DNA from: Gemmatimonas phototrophica
Lineage (GTDB): Bacteria > Gemmatimonadota > Gemmatimonadetes > Longimicrobiales > Gaopeijiaceae
NCBI GenBank assembly: GCA_945876015.1
Contig: CAMCNM010000010.1
Location: 1 to 19,193 of the forward strand
Reading direction: 5' to 3'
Length of the DNA: 19,193 nucleotides
This document shows positions 13,681 through 19,193 of this stretch, piece by piece (position 1 is the stretch's first letter; every line of letters starts with the position of its first letter). The notes beneath the pieces are model-generated. The model did not search any database and was not told the DNA's origin. It saw only the letters and a list, made by a program, of their open reading frames with translations. The translations under genes and the position numbers were made by a program.

Positions 13681-14255
13681 ATGGTGTCCGGATGGGGGGT
13701 GGTGTCATGAGGTTCCCGGAGCCGGGACGCATAGACTTCCTCATACTTTCCGGGGCCTTCCCGCATGCAGGTGTCCATGTCTTCACCCGGGTCGTCCCCG
13801 CAGCGCGAGTACTCCCAGGGGGCCGCGAACACGTGGAGGTCCACCCCCCCATCCCTACGGAAGTCCAGGCGCATGAAGCCGGGCATGTCGGTGCCGTAGC
13901 GCATTCCCAGGGCGTTCCCGACGTCGGTCCGCTTCGATCCCGACCCGGCCACGAGCGTCCACTGGGGTCGCGCCGGATCGTCCTGCTCGATCACCTGGAG
14001 CGAGTGGTCGTGGCCGCCGACGTAGATGAGCGGCCTCCGGATCTCCTTGAAGAGCTTTTCCAGCCCGTCCTGGAGCTCCTTGTACGGCGCGGAATTCAGA
14101 TCCTGCACCAGCGATCCCGTCTGCCGGAGCAGCCACAGGATGCCGAAGCCCCTCCAGATCGGGACCGGACCGCCGTGCGCGCCGCCCGACGTGAACGGGT
14201 GGTGTGACACGAACACGACCGCGCGGTCGCCGGAGTTCCGCAGGATCTGGTTCAC
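13668..14255 (-). pseudogene. Metallophosphoesterase, C-terminal half only
   Basis: The 195-residue frame holds the second half of a calcineurin-like phosphoesterase: AVVFVSHHPFTSGGAHGG with a metal-binding His pair, and PLIYVGGHDHSLQV with the GHxH metal motif, followed by a C-terminal beta region (GFMRLDFRRDGGVDLHVFAAPWEY). The N-terminal motifs that supply the rest of the dinuclear site (DxH, GDxxD, GNHD) are absent. The minus frame upstream of 14256 reaches a stop at 14307-14309 without them. The first start is GTG at 14255-14253. The break coincides with the start of an unrelated glycosyltransferase fragment on the other strand, so this looks like a true junction. An inactive remnant is the simplest reading; a chimeric assembly is the alternative. 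Confidence 0.75.
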
Positions 14256-14257
14256 GC

Positions 14258-14458
14258 TCCTTCCTGGGCGCCCGAGCCACCGGAGTGCAGCGTTTCGCCG
14301 GCGAGATCATGAGCCGGCTATGGGAGCACGTCGAGCGCGGCGTGCTGCTTCTTCCGGCGGACACGGCGCCTCCACGGGATCTCCCGCCGCTCGTGAAGAT
14401 CAGCCGCGGCAAGCGCAGGGGTCAGCGCTGGGAGCGCACCGAGCTTCCGCGCCAGGCG
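14258..14458 (+). pseudogene. Glycosyltransferase (GT4-like) N-terminal fragment
   Basis: About 67 codons resemble the start of a family-4 glycosyltransferase: SFLGARATGVQRFAGEIMSR (family pattern is TGVxRYxRELL) and, later, a GQRWERTELPRQA stretch (pattern WEQ..LPR.A). No proper start codon or ribosome site precedes it. The sequence begins exactly where the opposite-strand phosphoesterase breaks off, and after PRQA it runs in frame into the carbamoyltransferase C-terminal domain. The other 300 or so residues of a glycosyltransferase are missing. The fragment is recognised by pattern only, so the family call is moderate. Confidence 0.6.
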
Positions 14459-15052
14459 TTCAACGGCCGGATGGAGTTCGGGCCGCGCGCGCTCGGGGCG
14501 CGGAGCATCCTGGGTGACGCGCGGAATCCCGAGATGCAGGCGAAGATGAACATCAAGATCAAGTTCCGCGAAGGCTTCCGCCCGTTCGCGCCCAGCGTGC
14601 TGCGCGAGCGGGTCGGCGACTGGTTCGAGTTGGACGGCGATTCGCCGTATATGCTCCTCGTCGCGCCCGTGAAGCAGGGGCGCCAGATCCCGATGACCGC
14701 AGAGCAGCGCGGACTCTGGGGGATCGAGATGCTGAACGTGCCGCGCTCGGACATTCCGGCCGCGACCCACGTGGATTACTCCGCGCGTGTGCAGACCGTG
14801 ACCCGCGACGTGAATCCGGCGTACTACGACCTGATCGCCGCCTTCGAGGCGCTGACCGGATGCCCGGTCATCGTGAACACGTCGTTCAACGTGCGCGGCG
14901 AGCCGATCGTCTGTACGCCGGAGGATGCCTACACGTGCTTCATGCGCACCCATATTGATGTGCTGGTGCTCGGATCCTATGTACTGACCAAGGAAGCGAT
15001 GAAGGCTCGACCGGAGGACCTGAAATGGCAGGAACAGTTCCAGCTGGACTGA
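14459..15052 (+). pseudogene. NodU/CmcH-type carbamoyltransferase, C-terminal domain only
   Basis: The 197 codons match the C-terminal domain of O-carbamoyltransferases that use carbamoyl phosphate and ATP to decorate sugars or natural products. NGRMEFGPRALGARSILGD is the hallmark, followed by NIKIKFREGFRPFAPSVL, DSPYMLLVAPV and GCPVIVNTSFNVRGEPIV. The whole N-terminal Kae1-like catalytic domain (several hundred residues) is missing, replaced in frame by the glycosyltransferase fragment. It should not act as a carbamoyltransferase unless a chimera is expressed. Its last 28 bases overlap the SxtJ-family gene, a native arrangement that survived the upstream break. Confidence 0.8.
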
Positions 15053-15441
15053 TCGCCGAGCACCGGAAGTTCGGGCTCACCGTGGGCCTGGCCTTCGTCA
15101 CGATCGCGCTCATCCTCGGGTGGCGTGAGAAGGCGACCGCCGCGATGGTGACCGGGTCGGTCGGCGTGGCGCTTGTTCTCGCCGGTCTGCTGATCCCGGG
15201 GTACCTCGGGCCGGTGATGAAGGCGTGGTTCAGGCTGTCGCATGCGATCTCCCGGGTCACCACACCGGTGTTCATGTCGATCGTCTATTTCGTGGTGATC
15301 ACGCCGATCGGGCTGGTCCGGACCCTCGTCGGCGGGAACGCGATGCGGCAGCAGCGGGGAGACAAGGGCCACGCCACGGAGCGATTCTGGGTCGAGCGGC
15401 CCTCGGGCCAGCGGCGCAGCGATCTCGAACGTCAGTTCTAG
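15025..15441 (+). CDS. SxtJ-family membrane protein
   Basis: The 138-residue protein has three likely membrane helices (about 16-32, 38-57, 80-100) with a charged C-terminal tail. The pattern EHRKFGLTVGLAF, AGLLIPGYLGPVMKAWFRLS and TPVFMSIVYFVVITPIGLV is that of the SxtJ family. Such proteins are typically encoded directly after a carbamoyltransferase and next to a DUF5989 protein in saxitoxin-like and polysaccharide loci, exactly as here. The biochemical role is unknown. The ATG lies inside the end of the carbamoyltransferase frame, so translation is coupled. The gene appears intact although its partner is truncated. Confidence 0.85.
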   Translation: MAGTVPAGLIAEHRKFGLTVGLAFVTIALILGWREKATAAMVTGSVGVALVLAGLLIPGYLGPVMKAWFRLSHAISRVTTPVFMSIVYFVVITPIGLVRTLVGGNAMRQQRGDKGHATERFWVERPSGQRRSDLERQF

Positions 15442-15468
15442 ACCTCGCGAGGAAGGGGAGGAAGGGGC

Positions 15469-15627
15469 ATGGCACATACCGGTGTGGTACGCGAGCTCTG
15501 GCGCTTCCTGCGTGAGCGGAAGAAATGGTGGCTCCTGCCGATCCTGGTCGTGATGATGCTGGTAGGTGCGCTGCTGGTGTTCGCCCAGGGCTCCGCGTTG
15601 GCGCCCTTCATCTACACGATCTTCTGA
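15469..15627 (+). CDS. DUF5989-family small membrane protein
   Basis: This 52-residue ORF starts MAHTGVVRELWRFLRERKKW and continues with a hydrophobic helix (WLLPILVVMMLVGALLVFAQ) before ending in APFIYTIF. That is the usual shape and length of DUF5989 proteins, which accompany SxtJ and carbamoyltransferases. AGGAAGGGG directly upstream of the ATG (15460-15467) is a strong ribosome site. One membrane helix is expected, with the basic N-terminus inside. No function is known; membership in the carbamoyltransferase module is inferred from order. Confidence 0.85.
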   Translation: MAHTGVVRELWRFLRERKKWWLLPILVVMMLVGALLVFAQGSALAPFIYTIF

Positions 15628-15631
15628 GTTG

Positions 15632-15780
15632 ATGCGCGTCGTCCATGTCAGCACGAGTGGGGCACGCTCACGGGTGTGGCGATCGGGGTCCGTAAGGCGG
15701 GCGCGGACGTCGCCGTGGTCCAGGCGGACGCCGCGGCCGAGCGGGACGGCGTGCCGTTCCACTTCGTGCGCGAGCCCCGA
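15632..15780 (+). pseudogene. Glycosyltransferase N-terminal fragment with frameshift
   Basis: The ATG five bases after the DUF5989 stop opens MRVVHVSTS, a typical glycosyltransferase first strand. The reading then continues one frame over as HEWGTLTGVAIGVRKAGA, DVAVVQADAAAERDGVPFHF and VREP, a convincing GT4-like N-terminal stretch. The shift sits near 15649-15652 and fits loss of one base. After about 48 residues the similarity ends and non-related sequence leads to the DinB start. It is therefore both frameshifted and truncated, or mis-sequenced. The family call rests on pattern alone. Confidence 0.6.
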
Positions 15781-15810
15781 CAATGTCGAACAACCCCGAC
15801 CGGAGCTCTG

Positions 15811-16349
15811 ATGCCACGCGCAGATCAGCCCGACTGGACCCGCCGCCCCGCCCCCGACGAGTACGGCGAGTTCTGCCGCGAGTACGTGGGGCTCGTCCCC
15901 GACGGCGACCTCCTCGCGACGCTCGCGCGCGAAGGCCGCTCCTTCAGCGATCTGATCCTCGCGGTCCCGCCCGATCGGGAGGACCACCGCTACGCACCGG
16001 ACAAGTGGTCGATCCGTGAGATCGTGGGTCATGTCATCGACGCCGAGCGGGTGAACGCGCTCCGTGCGCTCTGGTTCGCGCGCGCCGCGGTGACCGCGCA
16101 GCCCGGCTGGGAGGAGAACGACTGGGCGCGCTTCTCGAACGCGGGGCGGCGCCGATGCGGGATCTCGCCGACGAGTGGCAGACGGTGCGGCGTTCCTCGA
16201 TCCGGCTCCTGGAGAGCTTCGACGCGGACGCGCTCGGGCGCAGGGGCACGGCCAACGGGGTCTCCTTCACCACGCGCGCCATGGCCTGGGTCGTGGCAGG
16301 TCACGCCCTCCACCACAAAAGCCTGCTCCAGGACCGGTACCTGAAGTAG
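15811..16349 (+). pseudogene. DinB-family protein interrupted by a frameshift
   Basis: DinB-like proteins are four-helix-bundle metal-binding proteins, often thiol transferases or stress-induced proteins of unknown role. The first part has EYGEFCREYVGLVPDGDLLA, RYAPDKWSIREIVGHVIDAE and RVNALRALWFAR, with the conserved His in GHVIDAE. At about 16144-16149 (within GGGGCGGCG) the coding frame moves by one base; it resumes as APMRDLADEWQTVRRS and ends GHALHHKSLLQDRYLK with the second His pair, stopping at 16347-16349. Restoring one base gives a normal product of about 179 residues. GGAG at 15802-15805 supports the start. A homopolymer sequencing error is as likely as a real mutation. Confidence 0.8.
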
Positions 16350-16359
16350 TATTCCGGTC

Positions 16360-18903
16360 ATGCGACCCACCCGACTGCTGCTCCCGCTCCTGCTGGCCGG
16401 TGCCCTCCCCCTGGCCGCACAATCGCGCGTCCCCGACGAGCCGCTCCTGCAGCGCCCGTTCCTGGATTGGGACCGCGGCGCCTACGACGACGCGCTCGAC
16501 GGCTACCTGGAAGTCCTGAACGGCCCCCGGGGGGCCGAGCTCAAGGACCAGATCGCCGAGCTGACCGGGGAGTTGCACCCGGTCACGCAGATCGCGCCCA
16601 ACGGTGCCCGGCTGGCGGCCAGCGCGGACGGCCGTTGGCTGACGTTCCTGGTGGTGGAGAACGGCGCGCAGGTCACCAAGGTCCATGCGCTTCCGGGCGG
16701 CGCGCTGACCGCGACCCTCCCAAGCAACCTCACCGCGCTGCTCGACAGCGGCCGGGTCGCCTACGTCGCGCGGCGCGTGACTCCCGAGGTCGAGGCCGCG
16801 CGTCGGGCCGTGGCGGAGGCCGCCACCGCCGCCGCCCGCGCGGCCGCGCAGGCGCGGTTGGCCCCGATCGAGGCGCGCTCCTCCGAGATCCGCGTGCGCA
16901 CCCTCGCGAACGGGCGGGAGACGGTGCTCGCGACCCAGGGGTGGGCCCCGCTCGCGCTGTCGCCGGCCGGCGGCGCGCTGCTCGCGATCGCCTTGCCCGC
17001 CGTGGACGGACCGCTCGACGCGATCGTGCTGGAAGGCGGCACCGCCGCGCGACCTCTGAATTCGGGCGGGCTGGCCGCCATCCGCGCGGTTCCCGGCGGG
17101 CGCTGGGTGATCGCCACGGGCGGCGGGCCACAGCGCAACGAGATCCTCCTGCTCGATCGTCAGGGCGGACCGGTGCGCCGTTTCCCGGGACGCCGGTCGC
17201 CCGCGATCTCGGCCGACGGCTCGACGATCGCGATGCTCAGCACCCAGGCCGGGCAGAACGTGCTCGAGGTGGTCCGCCCCGCCACCCCTGGCGATCCGCA
17301 GGTGCTCTTCCGCACGGCGCTCCCGCTCGAGAGTCCCGCGGTCTCGCCCACGGGGCGGACCGTCGCGTACCAGAAGCAGCCCCTGCACGACTGGGAGATC
17401 TATGCGCGGTCGGTGAGCGCCGGAGAGAGCGGGCCGGAGACCCAGCTCACGTTCGAGATCCAGCACGACGCGCTGCCCATGTTCCTCGGCGAGGACCAGA
17501 TCCTCGCGGTGAAGGGCGAGCCGCGGCATCGGCGGTCGTACGTCTACTCGCTCACGGGCGAGCTGCCCCTCAAGCTCTTCCACAACAACACGGTGCGGAC
17601 GATCGCGCCCGAGTACGAATGGCTGCCGATGGCGGGCGGCACGCGCGTCCTGATCGTCGCGGACCGCGACGGTGACGCGATCTCTCCCGAGCGCTCCGTG
17701 CACCTGGTCGATCGCACGACCACTGTCGCGCTCGCCGACGTGCGCCAGCGGCTGCAGGCGAACCTGGGCACCGAGAGCGATCTGCGCGCCCGCGGATCGC
17801 GCACGTTCCTGCCCATCGGCAATCAGATTCGCGACATCCTGGCCGACGTCTCGGTGGCGCGCATCGAGAGCTACGCGGAGGACCTGTTCGAGTTCGGCTC
17901 CCGCTCGATCTTCCGGCCCGGCAACGCCCGCACGGTGGACTACCTGGCCAGGCGTTTGCGCGAGTTCGGCTACGAGCCCGAGATCCAGACCTTCGAGGCC
18001 GGGGGCGTGCGCATCTCGAACGTCATCGCGCGCCTGGTCGGGACCACGAACCCGGAGCTGGTCTACGTCACGAGCGCCCACCTCGACACGGTCGAGGAAG
18101 GTCCCGGGAGCGACGACGACGGGTCGGGGGTCACGTCACTCCTCGAAGTCGCGCGCGTGCTCAAGGATCGTCCGCTCGCGGCGACGGTCGAGTTCGTCTT
18201 CTTCACGGGCGAGGAGGAGGGGCTCTACGGGTCGCTCGAGTATGCGCGGCGCGCGGTGGCGGAGGGGAAGCAGGTCGTGGGCGTGGTCAACAACGACATG
18301 ATCGGGTTCACCAACGACCATCGTCTCGACATGACGGTCCGTTGGTCCAACCCCGGTATCCGCGACATCATGCACGGGGCCGCGATCTACTTCACCGACC
18401 TGATCACGTACGACGCGCACTACTACCGCGGCACCGACGCCGGCTCGCTCAACGACGCGTTCGGCGACATCGTCGGCGGCATGGGCGCCTACCCGATCCT
18501 CTCCACGCCCTACTACCACCAGCCCACGGATCGCGTCGAGAACGTGAACCAGCGACTCGTCGCGGAGGCGTGCAAGGTCACGATCGCGAGCATCATCCTG
18601 CTCGCCTCGACACCGCGGCCCGTCCAGGACCTCGAGCTGCGCCCGACCCAGAACGGTCGCCTGGATCTCTCCTGGGTGCCTTCGCCCGAGGAGGGCGTGA
18701 TCGGGTACACCGCGCGCTGGACCGACGCGCTGGGCGCGCCCCACGAGGAGCGGGTCGCTCCGACTCCCGCCGCGGGGACGTCCCCAGCCCGGGTCCGCTT
18801 CGGCCTCGAGACGGTCCGCCCCGGGACCTTCGTCTCGGTCAAGGCGGTCGCCGATGACGGGCGCGAAGGCTGGGATTGGGCGACGATCGTGGCACCGCGC
18901 TAG
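16360..18903 (+). CDS. Secreted M28-family zinc peptidase with N-terminal propeller-like region
   Basis: The 847-residue protein has a signal peptide (residues 1-20, LLLAGALPLAAQ). Residues about 75-450 show repeated short beta motifs resembling PD40/WD40-like propeller blades (ARLAASADGRWLTFLV, SPAISADGSTIAML, SPAVSPTGRTVAYQ). Residues about 495-750 form an M28 aminopeptidase domain with a full co-catalytic zinc site: His574 (SAHLDT), an Asp in GSDDDGSG (585-587), Glu618 and Glu619 (FTGEEEGLYGS), Asp646 (NNDMIGF) and His720 (YYHQPTD). A fibronectin-III-like tail follows (755-847). It likely hydrolyses peptides outside the cytoplasm. An Ala-rich helix at 144-167 looks like an insertion. The ATG starts the signal peptide, 10 bases after the DinB stop, without a good Shine-Dalgarno. 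Confidence 0.92.
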   Translation: MRPTRLLLPLLLAGALPLAAQSRVPDEPLLQRPFLDWDRGAYDDALDGYLEVLNGPRGAELKDQIAELTGELHPVTQIAPNGARLAASADGRWLTFLVVENGAQVTKVHALPGGALTATLPSNLTALLDSGRVAYVARRVTPEVEAARRAVAEAATAAARAAAQARLAPIEARSSEIRVRTLANGRETVLATQGWAPLALSPAGGALLAIALPAVDGPLDAIVLEGGTAARPLNSGGLAAIRAVPGGRWVIATGGGPQRNEILLLDRQGGPVRRFPGRRSPAISADGSTIAMLSTQAGQNVLEVVRPATPGDPQVLFRTALPLESPAVSPTGRTVAYQKQPLHDWEIYARSVSAGESGPETQLTFEIQHDALPMFLGEDQILAVKGEPRHRRSYVYSLTGELPLKLFHNNTVRTIAPEYEWLPMAGGTRVLIVADRDGDAISPERSVHLVDRTTTVALADVRQRLQANLGTESDLRARGSRTFLPIGNQIRDILADVSVARIESYAEDLFEFGSRSIFRPGNARTVDYLARRLREFGYEPEIQTFEAGGVRISNVIARLVGTTNPELVYVTSAHLDTVEEGPGSDDDGSGVTSLLEVARVLKDRPLAATVEFVFFTGEEEGLYGSLEYARRAVAEGKQVVGVVNNDMIGFTNDHRLDMTVRWSNPGIRDIMHGAAIYFTDLITYDAHYYRGTDAGSLNDAFGDIVGGMGAYPILSTPYYHQPTDRVENVNQRLVAEACKVTIASIILLASTPRPVQDLELRPTQNGRLDLSWVPSPEEGVIGYTARWTDALGAPHEERVAPTPAAGTSPARVRFGLETVRPGTFVSVKAVADDGREGWDWATIVAPR

Positions 18904-18964
18904 GAAGTCAGGCGGATCATGACTCCGTGGTGCGGGCCGGGGGGACAGGCGTAGATTTCGGTAC

Positions 18965-19193
18965 ATGGCCCTTGCCAAGGATCCAAAGCCCCTCAAGGGC
19001 GTTGCGCGCTCGCTCGACGACCTTTTCGCCAAGGCCGCGCCGGCCGAAGCCCCAGTCGTACCCGCACCGCCCCCGGCTCCCGTAGTGCCGAAGCCAGCCG
19101 TGCAGGCCGAGCCCGAGGAGGCGCCGCCCCTTCTGCGGTCCGCTTCCGACTTTCCGTTGGAGACCGAGTCGTTCGAGGCGGCGCCGGTGGAAA
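18965..19193 (+). CDS. Unrecognised Pro/Ala-rich protein, N-terminal part (3' end outside window)
   Basis: The frame from ATG 18965 stays open to the end of the window (76 codons). It begins MALAKDPKPLKGVARSLDDL, a short basic, possibly helical segment (to FAKAA), followed by a Pro/Ala/Val linker (VVPAPPPAPVVPKPAV) and an acidic stretch (LETESFEAAPVE). There is no signal peptide or membrane helix. Third codon positions are GC-rich, as in neighbouring genes. No clear ribosome site precedes the start. I do not recognise it; low-complexity linkers of this type often precede a domain that would lie beyond the window. Confidence 0.5.
   Translation, partial: MALAKDPKPLKGVARSLDDLFAKAAPAEAPVVPAPPPAPVVPKPAVQAEPEEAPPLLRSASDFPLETESFEAAPVE

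Noticed and set aside
16267..18081. 604-residue open frame antisense to the M28 peptidase
   Set aside because: The sense frame has a signal peptide and full zinc site; the antisense frame is low-complexity His/Arg/Gly-rich, as expected from codon bias.
1..19193. CRISPR arrays, insertion sequences, prophage genes, rRNA
   Set aside because: I found no spaced direct repeats, transposase or integrase motifs, terminal inverted repeats or rRNA signatures by eye.

Overview
The window is GC-rich, densely coded chromosomal DNA from a bacterium that is probably diderm: it encodes an outer-membrane beta-barrel, two lipoproteins and several Sec-exported proteins. I cannot place it firmly. GC content, gene style and the TrmD signature GHYKDVDQRV (a variant seen in the Bacteroidota/FCB supergroup) suggest an FCB-side or Gemmatimonadota/Eisenbacteria-like lineage, possibly a metagenome-derived genome. 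That is inference.

Layout. (a) 1-3750: the classical rimM-trmD-rplS-rnhB translation operon, split between trmD and rplS by an inserted redox-type module of an HxlR regulator (minus), a DoxX membrane protein and a pirin (plus). The pirin frame is cut by an in-frame TAG just before its conserved tail. (b) 3803-7543: a tightly coupled three-gene unit of a POTRA-less Omp85-type barrel, an exported lipoprotein with protein-kinase-like motifs (Lys, DxxxxN, DFG), and a secreted DUF4159 protein. This is the best candidate for an undescribed system. (c) 7557-10847 (minus): a 1096-residue fusion of an ATP/ADP-carrier-like (NTT) membrane domain, a long HEAT-like region and a degenerate cyclic-nucleotide-binding domain. 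(d) 11054-13067: a second, divergent RNase HII, tRNA-Lys(TTT), a Rossmann-fold NAD(P)-binding protein and a small lipoprotein. (e) 13187-13522 (minus): a SWIB-domain protein with a clear intrinsic terminator. (f) 13668-16349: a scrambled region. It holds the C-terminal half of a metallophosphoesterase (minus), a glycosyltransferase N-terminal scrap fused in frame to the C-terminal domain of a NodU-type carbamoyltransferase, intact SxtJ-family and DUF5989 membrane proteins, a frameshifted second glycosyltransferase scrap and a frameshifted DinB-family gene. (g) 16360-18903: a large secreted M28 zinc peptidase with an N-terminal propeller-like region. (h) 18965 to the end: the start of an unrecognised Pro/Ala-rich protein.

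How it fits together. Region (a) is core translation and genome maintenance plus a redox-response insert. Region (b) looks like an envelope unit whose barrel and lipoprotein are translationally coupled. Region (f) looks like the remains of a surface-polysaccharide or carbamoylated-metabolite locus eroded by deletions, or a chimeric assembly. Several single-base disruptions (2561, about 15650, about 16146) should be checked against reads before any gene is called dead.
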